From contig NZ_JAHFZZ010000001.1 in the NCBI RefSeq assembly GCF_018603905.1, positions 186,001-250,000 on the forward strand: a stretch of 64,000 bases of DNA, written 5' to 3'. The stretch's first letter is position 1. Each line of letters begins with the position of its first letter. A model generated the notes under the pieces. That model was not told the DNA's origin. It saw only the letters and a program-made list of their open reading frames with translations, and made no database searches. Source of the DNA: Nonomuraea sp. NEAU-A123 (lineage in GTDB: Bacteria; Actinomycetota; Actinomycetes; Streptosporangiales; Streptosporangiaceae). This document shows positions 29,459-36,748 of this stretch, piece by piece. Made by a program: the position numbers and the translations under genes.

Positions 29459-29847
29459 GATGTGTGCACCTCGTCTGACTTGCTGGTCGCGGGGTCGTGG
29501 GACGCGGTCGTTGTCTTGGCGGATGAGGCCGCGTCCCATGTGGCGGTCAAGGACGATGGGCGGTCGGACCGCTGCTCGTCCGGTCGGTCTTGGGCGGACA
29601 GGTCGTGCGGTCCGTCCGCCTCGGTGATCCCGAGTTCGGCGCGCCAAGAGGTGGCAAGCAACTCGATTCGGTCTTCGGGGAACGGACGCTCGGTCAGCAC
29701 TTCGGCCAGCAACATGGCGGTGATGGCCTGGTTGCGGTCGAAGGTTCGTCCGGGGTACCCGGTGACGGTCCAGCGGCGGTCCTGGAGTTCGGCCACGTTC
29801 GGGCAGGCGTCGGACGTCATGCGCGTGTCGGTGATGCTCAGTCCCAT
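29455..29847 (-). CDS. Hypothetical element protein upstream of traB (130 aa)
   Basis: A 130-residue soluble protein: ordered first half (LQDRRWTVTGYPGRTFDRNQ, AITAMLLAEVLTERP) and an acidic, Ser/Asp-rich disordered second half. It starts with an ATG overlapping the SpdB-like stop and ends with the ATGA overlap into traB, so it belongs to the transfer operon. I recognise no family with known function; a TraB accessory role is only context. Confidence 0.65.
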   Translation of the reverse strand: MGLSITDTRMTSDACPNVAELQDRRWTVTGYPGRTFDRNQAITAMLLAEVLTERPFPEDRIELLATSWRAELGITEADGPHDLSAQDRPDEQRSDRPSSLTATWDAASSAKTTTASHDPATSKSDEVHTS

Positions 29848-30779
29848 CAGGCGGCCTCGTCGTCCTGTGCGTCTGCTGGATGAGCTTCGGTCTTCAGATG
29901 CGCCAGGAGCACTCCCGCGCGATCGGTCGAGATGCTCTGGCCGTGGCTGCGGATGGCGTCTCGCAGCCGGTCACGGGTCAGGGGCTCGCCTTGCGCCTTA
30001 AGGTCAGCGGCTACGCGTCGTCCCAGTGGCACGAGGTCGCCCAGGCTGGGCTGAGGCTTCTTGAGAGCGGCGCGGTTGGGTGGCGCGGCCGGCGGTTGGT
30101 CGAGCCGTACGGCATGTGCCTGGATGCGGATGTTGTTGGGGGTGAACTCGCCGAGGCGGTACAGGGCGCGCTCACGGCGGGTGGCCTTCCAGCGCCAGAG
30201 CAGGCCGTACCGGTCCTGGAGCTCTGTCTTGGCCACGATGCGCTCGCGTTCACGTACGAGGGCATCGGGGTAGCTGCGGATCTCCCAGAGCACCATGCGG
30301 CGCCACAGGGAGACGGTCGCCACAGGGGCGAGCAGCCAGCGAGAGCGCCGGATCCCGTCCATGCGATCGGGCTCGGCCAGGTCGGCGCGTCTGCGGATGA
30401 CGTGGGCGCCGATCTCGATGGCGATGACCCACAGCAGCGGCAGCAGGGCATGAGCCACCACGGCGAACCAGTCGAGCGCGGTGAGGTAGGTTGCGATGTT
30501 GAGGTAGATCGTGGCGGCGGTCAGCATCCACGGGATGAATCGCAGCCAGCTCAACCGCATCCCAAGGCGGGCCAGCACGATGTCCAGCGCGCTGAAGACG
30601 GCGATACCGAGATCAATGCCGAGCGGCACCGTCCAGGCGAACCATCCGAACGAAGGGGCAGCCGCACTGGCAACGCGCTCGAAGCTGTTGACGAAGCCGA
30701 GGAGTCCGAGGGCGCCGGTTAGGGCAGCGGTGACGGTGATGGCCGTCTGTTCGCCCTGGGTCAGTGGGCGGGTGGTCAT
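29847..30779 (-). CDS. DUF2637 / SpdB-like membrane protein
   Basis: A 310-residue protein with four hydrophobic helices in residues ~15-125 (ITVTAALTGALGLLGFVNSF; FAWTVPLGIDLGIAVFSALD; FIPWMLTAATIYLNIATYL; VVAHALLPLLWVIAIEIGAHV), then a basic cytoplasmic part. This is the DUF2637 architecture of actinomycete plasmid spread proteins, which help distribute the element within mycelium. It is in the transfer operon, overlapping the mini-gene upstream by 4 bases and the next gene by one. Confidence 0.82.
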   Translation of the reverse strand: MTTRPLTQGEQTAITVTAALTGALGLLGFVNSFERVASAAAPSFGWFAWTVPLGIDLGIAVFSALDIVLARLGMRLSWLRFIPWMLTAATIYLNIATYLTALDWFAVVAHALLPLLWVIAIEIGAHVIRRRADLAEPDRMDGIRRSRWLLAPVATVSLWRRMVLWEIRSYPDALVRERERIVAKTELQDRYGLLWRWKATRRERALYRLGEFTPNNIRIQAHAVRLDQPPAAPPNRAALKKPQPSLGDLVPLGRRVAADLKAQGEPLTRDRLRDAIRSHGQSISTDRAGVLLAHLKTEAHPADAQDDEAA

Positions 30780-30847
30780 CGCTTGTTCTTCCTAGGCGAG
30801 AAGTGCGGGCGGCGCTCTGCCGCCGGTCGCTTGCTGCGGTTCGTCAT
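30776..30847 (-). CDS. 23-residue very basic peptide gene
   Basis: A mini-gene between whiB and the spdB-like gene, reading MTNRSKRPAAERR then PHFSPRKNKR. Its ATG overlaps the whiB stop by one base (TGATG) and its stop overlaps the spdB-like ATG (ATGA). Eleven of 23 residues are Lys, Arg or His. Perfect overlap at both ends argues for real translation or for a coupling leader. Function unknown. Confidence 0.5.
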   Translation of the reverse strand: MTNRSKRPAAERRPHFSPRKNKR

Positions 30848-31167
30848 CACGCCACCTCCAGGTCATTGAGCGCGGCCATCTGCTGTGCGAGTTCGGTGGG
30901 CGTACGGCCAGCCCAGATCCCCGAGGTCGGGCGGATCTCCATCGCGTACAGCTCGCAGAACATCAGGGCCGGGCAGGTGGCGCAGATTTCCCGAGCGACC
31001 GATTCGCGGGCGGCGCGCTCCTCGGAGGTCTCGATGGTCAGCCGCGGGCCGGTGTGCAACTCGGGGTCGTAGGTGCATTCGGGGAGCGGCGTTCCGTCCT
31101 GCGCACGCCAGGCCGTCTCGACTTCGGCGAGCGACATGCGTGCCGGGTGGTTCGTGTTGAGTCCCAT
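30847..31167 (-). CDS. WhiB-family iron-sulfur transcription factor
   Basis: A 106-residue WhiB-like protein. The four cluster cysteines are present: C31 (PLPECTY), then C62 and C65 (ICATC) and C71 (MFCELYA), followed by the beta-turn GIWAG (residues 83-87, usually GVWGG). The basic tail after the turn is weak (GRTPTELAQQ), so DNA contact may differ. It heads the transfer operon and probably regulates the element in response to redox or NO. WhiB genes are common AICE cargo. Confidence 0.87.
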   Translation of the reverse strand: MGLNTNHPARMSLAEVETAWRAQDGTPLPECTYDPELHTGPRLTIETSEERAARESVAREICATCPALMFCELYAMEIRPTSGIWAGRTPTELAQQMAALNDLEVA

Positions 31168-31189
31168 TGCCGGGCTCCTCTCTCTTCGG

Positions 31190-31357
31190 TCAGCTGTTGA
31201 TGGTGTGGACGAACCGGGCGAAGGACTCGGAAGCGCTCATGACCAGGTGCGCAGCGGCCTTGACCATGGAGGCCGCGCCCTCGGGGTCCTTCAGGGCGTA
31301 GAGGGCGGCACAGATCGTGAGGACGGTCGGGAGCACCTTTCGCGGGCGGACGAGCAT
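31190..31357 (-). CDS. Small hypothetical element protein (55 aa)
   Basis: A 55-residue peptide beginning MLVRPRKVLPTVLTI with a moderately hydrophobic first half (VLPTVLTICAALYAL) and an Ala-rich helix (AASMVKAAAHLVMSASESF). The ATG at 31357 has GAGAGGA about 6 bases upstream and a promoter-like region beyond. It is 22 bases upstream of whiB in the same direction, so it may be the first gene of the transfer operon. No recognised family. Confidence 0.5.
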   Translation of the reverse strand: MLVRPRKVLPTVLTICAALYALKDPEGAASMVKAAAHLVMSASESFARFVHTINS

Positions 31358-31402
31358 GGGAGTCCTCTCGGCTCGCGAACCTGTTGAGCAGGTCCTGTGA
31401 GA

Positions 31403-31432
31403 TATAGAACATGTATAGCTACACAGAGTCAA
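31403..31432 (-). promoter_or_regulatory. Promoter with near-palindromic operator for the transfer operon
   Basis: On the minus strand a -35-like TTGACT (31432-31427) faces an AT-rich TCTATAT about 18 bases downstream. Between them is TGTGTAGCTATACA (31425-31412), a 14-base near-palindrome (TGTRTAGCTAYACA) with two mismatches. A repressor there would block the promoter; the element's GntR proteins are candidates. Confidence 0.5.
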
Positions 31433-31676
31433 GCCATGGGGACCGATCGTGTTGGGATCCGGCGGCTCTTGGCTCGCTCTTGTTGACTCAAGCCTTCCTC
31501 GCGGAGGCCTGGGGCAACACTGTGCTCGTGGCCGGGACTGAATGCACAGGGGGTTCTTATGGGGGGTGATTTAGGCCTTGAGCTGGAGAAACGTGAAGGC
31601 GGAATTCGCGTAAATGTTGGTCGTGGTGACCTTGTTTGCGACATGATTGCCAAGGCGCGCACGTGCGGAGGTGAGA

Positions 31677-33050
31677 ATGTCCCGAATGCCCAATGTGGGG
31701 CTTGCTGATGCCATGCGGCGTGCAGATTGTTCTAATTCGGGACTTGCCTCACGGGTGCGGCAAGTTGCGCTAGAAGACGGCGTAGGCCTGAGTTGTACGC
31801 ATGTGGACGTCAAGCGATGGCTTGATGGTGTTAAGCCACGACCTGCTACTGCACGGTTCATCGCGGAGGCCCTCAGCAGGAAAGCCGGCGTGACTTTCAC
31901 AGTCGACGACATCGGCCTAGCCAGTGTCGTAACGCCGGATACGCTTGAGCGCACACTGGCGCACGGCGGCGGGATGTCTGATGTTGGAAGCCGTCTGCTG
32001 GGCCTTACGCGCCGAGACCTTGCTGACGATCCTGCCGCCCTTGAATCCGTAGTCGTGCCGGATGCTTGGGGAGAATCCCTTATCGCATGGCTGCTATCTC
32101 GCCCTGAGCCGCTTCACGTTAGAGAGCACGCGAGACCGTCTGTTGGAAAGTGGGATGTTGAGGCCATCCGTGCGACCACAGAGCTGTTCGCCAACATGGG
32201 TTTCCAGTTCGGTGGAGGGCACGCGCGCTCGGCTCTGCTTCAGTATTACAACCGCGAAGTCGTCCCGATGCTGGATGGCAACTTCAGTGAGCCAGTCGGG
32301 CGGGAGTTGTATGCGGCGGCGGCTGAAATCACGGAGCTGGTTGCCTGGACGGCGTATGACCTTGGCCGGCATGGGCTTGCCCAGCGGTATTTCCTTCAAG
32401 GCTTGCGCCTTGCTCAGGCGTCTGGTGACCGCATGATGGGAGGCTTGCTTCTTGCCGACATGAGCCATCAGGCCAACTACCTGGGTAGGTACGACCAGGC
32501 CGTACAGCTTGCTCGTGCTGCTCAAGAGGGCTGTAGAGGAGCGGCGACAGCCACGCCCATGGCACTGTTCTTCGCGATGGAGGCGAGGGCGCACGCGGGC
32601 AACGGGAACGAGGTGGCGTGCGCGCGAGCGCTCCTTGAAGCGGAAAGATTCTTCAGCAGACGGAACCCGGACGATGACCCTTCCTGAGTTCGCTACTTCG
32701 ATGCGGCGGAACTGGCCAGCGAGGGGGCTCACTGCTACCGCGATCTCCGGAAACCGTCGCAGGCGCTGGAGTTCGTAGCTCAGGCTGTTGACCTCTGCGA
32801 TCCGATGTACGTGCGGACGTTGTCCTTTGATCGCCTGGTCCAGGCGGCGACCTTTGTGCATATGAAGGAGCCATCGAAGGCAGCAACTGTTGCACTAGAG
32901 GCAATTGCGCTCGCCGGAGCTCTCAAATCTGAGCGCTATCTGCGATACATTCGAGATCTCAAGGCCGACCTTGCGGGTTACGACTGCGAAGATGAAGTTG
33001 CAAGATTCAATACTCTTGTAGCGGAGAAGTACCCTTCAGTAGGTGCCTAG
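31677..33050 (+). pseudogene. HTH-TPR transcriptional regulator split by an in-frame TGA
   Basis: One continuous 458-codon frame broken only by a TGA at 32685-32687 (codon 337). The first part has an HTH-like domain (residues ~4-65, SGLASRVRQVALEDGVGLSC then VDVKRWLDG) and TPR-like helices (WTAYDLGRHGLAQRYFLQGL, LADMSHQANYLGRYDQAVQL). The frame resumes without shift: VRYFDAAELASEGAHCYRDL and continues to 33050 with clear TPR-like residues. The stop sits where DDDP-x-Trp would be expected, consistent with TGG to TGA. GGAGG is 5 bases before the ATG at 31677. The truncated 336-residue product may still bind DNA; read-through is possible. Confidence 0.72.
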
Positions 33051-33946
33051 AAGGGGCGCCATTGCCGAGGCGCATCCGGGTTCTGAAGGCAGAAGAGGCG
33101 GTTGCGGAACTCTGTCGCGATGGCTTGGTCTTCATCTACGTTCTGCATGAGCCATGTCGTCATCTTGAGTTCGTTGATGTCTCTGAGGACGGGGTAACCA
33201 TCCCAGGCTAGGACATCGAATCCGTAACGCTCGGCGAATTGGTCATATTCGGCGCGAGTACCCCATCCCAAGGAATGCTCGATGGCTGTTACGGCAAGGT
33301 CTGTCTCTGGAGGGCCGAACGCGAAGCGCTCAAGATCTATGAGCACTGTTGTGCCGTCGGTAGCTTTGATGAGGTTGTCCGAATGCGCGTCGCCATGAAC
33401 GGCGCACGAAGGGAGAGGAAAGTCCAATGCTATGTAGGCGGCCTGAAGCTCGTCATGCCTCTTCAGGAGCAGTTGCCGGTCCTCTTCGGTGAGGACGCTG
33501 GCCGCAGCGATGCGCTCTGAGACGCGCCCGAGGATGTTCAACTCTGGCAGTGCCAGTCCCGCGGGGACCGGTATTCGATGGAGGTCGCGAAGAACCATGG
33601 CCAGGTCAACAAGACTCGCGCGAGAGCCGCTGTCTGGGATGAGGTGCCAGAGGGTTACCGGCTTGCCTCTTACGATGAGTGGTTGGACGTGCTCGGTTGT
33701 CCGCCCTGCCGGAAGCCCTGCCTCGCGCAACCAGGTCGAGACCGCAACCTCCTTGCGGGCGTCATCGAGGACGTCGAGGCTGCGAGCGATCCGCACGACC
33801 ACCTGTTCGGCTGTCAGAGCGAACAGGGCGTTCTCGCCGAGGCGCATGAGCCGAGCATCCTCACTCGCCAACCCCGCGATGCGACAAGCCTCATGAAGGG
33901 TTGCGTGCGCTTCCTGGGAGGTGAAGGGGAGTGTGGGTGCAGTCAC
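33047..33946 (-). CDS. APH-family phosphotransferase
   Basis: A 299-residue kinase of the aminoglycoside/choline phosphotransferase fold. Seen: nucleotide-binding N-lobe (LGENALFALTAEQVVVRIAR, with Arg where Lys is common), Brenner motif CAVHGDAHSDNLI (catalytic Asp, Mg-binding Asn) and the DFG-like LIDLERFAFGPPETDL. Such genes often sit next to GntR genes in AICEs; no substrate is known and resistance should not be assumed. The GTG start directly abuts the stop of the triple-GntR gene, so they form one unit. Its 3' end overlaps the broken TPR regulator by 4 bases. Confidence 0.82.
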   Translation of the reverse strand: MTAPTLPFTSQEAHATLHEACRIAGLASEDARLMRLGENALFALTAEQVVVRIARSLDVLDDARKEVAVSTWLREAGLPAGRTTEHVQPLIVRGKPVTLWHLIPDSGSRASLVDLAMVLRDLHRIPVPAGLALPELNILGRVSERIAAASVLTEEDRQLLLKRHDELQAAYIALDFPLPSCAVHGDAHSDNLIKATDGTTVLIDLERFAFGPPETDLAVTAIEHSLGWGTRAEYDQFAERYGFDVLAWDGYPVLRDINELKMTTWLMQNVDEDQAIATEFRNRLFCLQNPDAPRQWRPF

Positions 33947-34636
33947 CTAAGTACCTTCTGGTCGTGACTTAACAACACGGCCTTTCCCTGGTCTCTTCTC
34001 GACTATCCCTTCCGCTTCTAGCAGCGCGAGAGCTCGCCTGATGGTGATGCGGCCGACTCCTTGCTCTTGGGCCAGCACGTTTTCCCCGGAAAGAACGGAA
34101 CCCACGGCGAGCTCGCCGGATCCGATTTCCCTCCGGAAGTGGTCGGCGACCTCGTCGGCACGTGTACGCGCGTGGTCAGCCCCACCCACGAACCATCCTT
34201 TGCCGTGGATGGAAGAGATCAGTTGCTCAGCGGCCAGCATCTGAAGGGCCTGACGGGCCGTACCCTTCGATACCCCGAACTCGTCTGCCGTTGCCCCCTC
34301 ACCGGGAAGTTGCTGGCCAGGGAGAAGCTCGCCGCTCTCGATGCGCTTGCGGAGCGCCTCGGCAATCGTCTCGTACTGGCTGGAGGTTGCACGGCGGGCA
34401 TCTGTGGGGCTGTTGCTGACCACACGGCGCCCACGGCCCGCCTCGCTGACCACCAGTCCTGCGCGCTCCAGCTCGGCGACGGCTTGGCGGATCGTGCCTC
34501 TTGCCACTCCGTACGTGCGAGCTAGCGCGGCCTCGGAGAGCAGCATGCTGCCAGCCGGCGGATCGCCTTGCTTTATGTGGCTGCGGATGTCCTCGGCTAT
34601 CCGGACGTAGGTGGGCTCATCCTTAGCCTTGCTCAT
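33947..34636 (-). CDS. Regulator made of three tandem GntR winged-helix domains
   Basis: A 229-residue protein with three consecutive GntR-type DNA-binding domains and no effector domain: residues ~9-73 (LLSEAALARTYGVARGTIRQ), ~87-150 (EGATADEFGVSKGTARQALQ) and ~158-223 (GENVLAQEQGVGRITIRRAL). Each has the helix-turn-helix plus the small wing (GRGRRVV, GKGWFV, GKGRVV). GntR regulators normally carry one such domain with a ligand domain. Start at 34636 has GGGAG upstream. It could bind multi-part operators in the element, like the KorSA-type repressor of pSAM2. The APH gene follows immediately. Confidence 0.82.
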   Translation of the reverse strand: MSKAKDEPTYVRIAEDIRSHIKQGDPPAGSMLLSEAALARTYGVARGTIRQAVAELERAGLVVSEAGRGRRVVSNSPTDARRATSSQYETIAEALRKRIESGELLPGQQLPGEGATADEFGVSKGTARQALQMLAAEQLISSIHGKGWFVGGADHARTRADEVADHFRREIGSGELAVGSVLSGENVLAQEQGVGRITIRRALALLEAEGIVEKRPGKGRVVKSRPEGT

Positions 34637-35006
34637 CGCGCTCCCTCGCCGAGGCACATCGTCTCTAGGGTAGGGCGGATACCTGTGGTCCTACGAAGGA
34701 TCGCGGCTCAACGTTCTCTCAATCCCTTCCCGCAATGGGACTGGCGGACGCCGGATCGCTCTTCCCGCGAGGTTGAATCTTCTGAGAGCGGCGTGGCGAC
34801 GCCTTTCAGCAGGGCGAAGAACCCGCATGCATGCCAGCGGGAAGACGTGCCAGGGGCTGTTGATCGGGCTGTGCCCGCACAATCCGCAGAGCCTGCGCTA
34901 CCCCTCGGGAGCGCATCGGCGCGCCCCTCCGAAGCAGCCCTGGGGGCTCGCGATATGCCGCAGAAAGCCGCAGATTCTGATCACGGGATGGCGTGAATGG
35001 ACTCGA
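34637..35006. other. Non-coding stretch, no recognised feature
   Basis: About 370 bases between the triple-GntR start and the next minus-strand gene. The open frames here lack ribosome sites and coding character. It presumably holds the promoter for the GntR-APH unit near 34650-34680; no clear -35/-10 was found. Confidence 0.5.
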
Positions 35007-35309
35007 TCAAGCCGCATGCCCTCGACGTGTTCGGGGGTTGTGGCCTGCGGCGCGAGCAGCCTTTTGACGGTGCTCCATCTCATGGAGAACGAGCAGAACA
35101 TGCCATACGTGACGCGCCGTTCGATAACGGCCTCTAGCCGTCTCTTCGTAGCCCTCCGGTTGCTTGGGACGGAGGATCAGGAACTCTCCCCCGTGGCACG
35201 CCCATTCGTAGGCTCCACAACACGAAGTCTCCGTGACCCGGATGCGGTCACTCCGGGAACGCTGGAACGGCTCCCACGGCGGTACGAGTGGGTCAGAAAA
35301 ATTGGTCAC
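35007..35309 (-). CDS. Small Cys/Trp-rich element protein (100 aa)
   Basis: A 100-residue soluble protein with the pattern PPWEPFQRSRSDRIRVTE, SCCGAYEWACHGGEFLILR, GYEETARGRYRTARHVW. The GTG start at 35309 (GAAGGA 7 bases upstream) overlaps the end of the upstream gene by 17 bases. A decayed relative of the same protein is recognisable at 45955-46172, which confirms that this frame is real and conserved. Function unknown; the Cys and His residues could bind metal. Confidence 0.65.
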   Translation of the reverse strand: MTNFSDPLVPPWEPFQRSRSDRIRVTETSCCGAYEWACHGGEFLILRPKQPEGYEETARGRYRTARHVWHVLLVLHEMEHRQKAARAAGHNPRTRRGHAA

Positions 35310-35589
35310 GGCGCGTTCCTTCATCGGCGTACTGCACGAGGTAGCGGTAGACGGTGCGTCGGCTCCGTTGCCAGGTGCACTTGAAGGCCAGGTGCAGCGG
35401 TGACTCGGCGACCAGCTCCGGCAGGATGCGGAAGGCGATTTCGTCGGTCGTGAGTTTGGGCAGCGGCCTTGCGTGCCAGCCACCGTCAGCGGTGCGCCAT
35501 ACGTAGAAGCGCCTGAACGCCCCGCGCAGGTCGTGGCTCGCCAGGGTGTCAAACATGGAAGTTATGTGGCGTTGATCTTCTGTCATCAT
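35293..35589 (-). CDS. Small hypothetical element protein (98 aa)
   Basis: A 98-residue protein: DLRGAFRRFYVWRTADGGWH, LPKLTTDEIAFRILPELVAE, then TWQRSRRTVYRYLVQYADEG, which looks like a basic helical end. It has no Shine-Dalgarno sequence at ATG 35589. It overlaps the next gene and is divergent from the single-domain GntR gene. No recognised family; the two small genes probably work together. Confidence 0.6.
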   Translation of the reverse strand: MMTEDQRHITSMFDTLASHDLRGAFRRFYVWRTADGGWHARPLPKLTTDEIAFRILPELVAESPLHLAFKCTWQRSRRTVYRYLVQYADEGTRRDQFF

Positions 35590-35703
35590 ATTTGGGTGAT
35601 TTGTGAATCAAGAATTAGTCGGAAGCAACGTTTCTCCACGTTAACGCTGGGGCCTCATAGCCACAAGGCTCATGGCAATATGGCCCTGTGAGACTCAAGT
35701 ACT

Positions 35704-36159
35704 GTGATCGACTACAGCTCCGGTGTGCCGGTGTATCGGCAGGTCGCCAACGCGATCCGCAGCGAGATCACCTCTGGTCGCTACGCGCCGGGAGCGTGGT
35801 TGCCCTCCGAAGCGCAGTTGGCGCAGATGTACGGAGTCGGTCGCGACACGGTGCGCGAAGCTCTCGCGTACCTGCGTGCGGAAGGCCAGATCACCACGGT
35901 TCGCAAGCGGGGCTCGATGGTGGCTGGTAAGCCTACGCGCGAGCCGTATCATGTCCCCGTCGGGGCTCGCGTGATCACACGGATGCCGACGCCGGAGGAA
36001 CGGCGGGACCTGGCCGCCCCTGGCGAGCTACGGGAGTTCGGGGGCCTTCCCGAGGGAGTGCCAGTCTTCGAGATCACGCCGGGGCCCCGTAAACACCGCC
36101 GGGTGCTGCGCGGTGATCGCGTCGAACTGGTCTTCAACGCTCAGTTAACGGACGAGTGA
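35704..36159 (+). CDS. Single-domain GntR-type regulator
   Basis: A 151-residue protein with one GntR winged helix (residues ~8-72: PVYRQVANAIRSEITSGRY, LAQMYGVGRDTVREALAYL, wing TTVRKRGSMV) and a ~75-residue tail (GARVITRMPTPEERRDLAAP, GVPVFEITPG) resembling a truncated UTRA domain. GTG start with no obvious ribosome site, so possibly leaderless. It is divergent from the two small genes and lies 590 bases before the RHS gene. Element repressor is plausible. Confidence 0.78.
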   Translation: MIDYSSGVPVYRQVANAIRSEITSGRYAPGAWLPSEAQLAQMYGVGRDTVREALAYLRAEGQITTVRKRGSMVAGKPTREPYHVPVGARVITRMPTPEERRDLAAPGELREFGGLPEGVPVFEITPGPRKHRRVLRGDRVELVFNAQLTDE

Positions 36160-36748
36160 TCACTCGCCACACGAGGTAATCGTTTCTGCGGAATATAGCG
36201 GCGATTCGCGGACGGTTTAGTGGCAGGTCTGTTGCGGCCTGAGGCCTCGTGGCCTGCCGTTACCTGTCCAGTCTGTATTCTGCGGATTGTGCTAGGCATA
36301 GAGGTTGGCGAGCGCACGCGGCATCGGCTGCATGCGACACGGCGTAACGCACCAGCCGCCACAAAGTAGGATCCTGCGCTTGTCGCCGTTTGCGCCATGG
36401 CCAGTGGGTAGCTCCCCGCTGCTCTCATGTGCTCGCTGCAGATGATCATTGAACATCTGCAGCGCCGCTGGCGAACGATCCTGGGCTCATATGGCTGGAT
36501 GATCCGTCGGTTCTTCGCCTCTCGTGCGCACACGCGTCGCCATATGGGCGTGATCATGAGGAAAGTTGCAATCCGTCACGATTGATCACACAAATCGATC
36601 TTGTGTCCGTTTTATGTGCAGCTTACGCTCAGTCCGTTTGGGATCATGCTCCGAGCCTCACGGTCGGGGGCCTTCGGGTTCGTGCCGCTGAGCTGGGGCT
36701 TCGTCCGGCATCGTGAGGTGCCCCGCGTGGTTCGGAGTGTGACGGCGT
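36160..36748. other. Gap upstream of the RHS gene; no gene recognised
   Basis: About 590 bases. One minus-strand frame of 138 codons exists but its residue mix (Arg, Ser, Ala) and lack of a ribosome site argue against it. The RHS promoter is probably in the AT-richer part near 36560-36620. Nothing else was seen. Confidence 0.45.

Noticed and set aside
33047..33946. APH-fold gene as an aminoglycoside resistance gene
   Set aside because: The fold is shared by many small-molecule kinases and the sequence does not resemble a known resistance subgroup; only a general kinase call is supported.
36141..36557. A 138-codon minus-strand frame before the RHS gene
   Set aside because: Arg/Ser/Ala-rich, no ribosome site, no recognisable motif.
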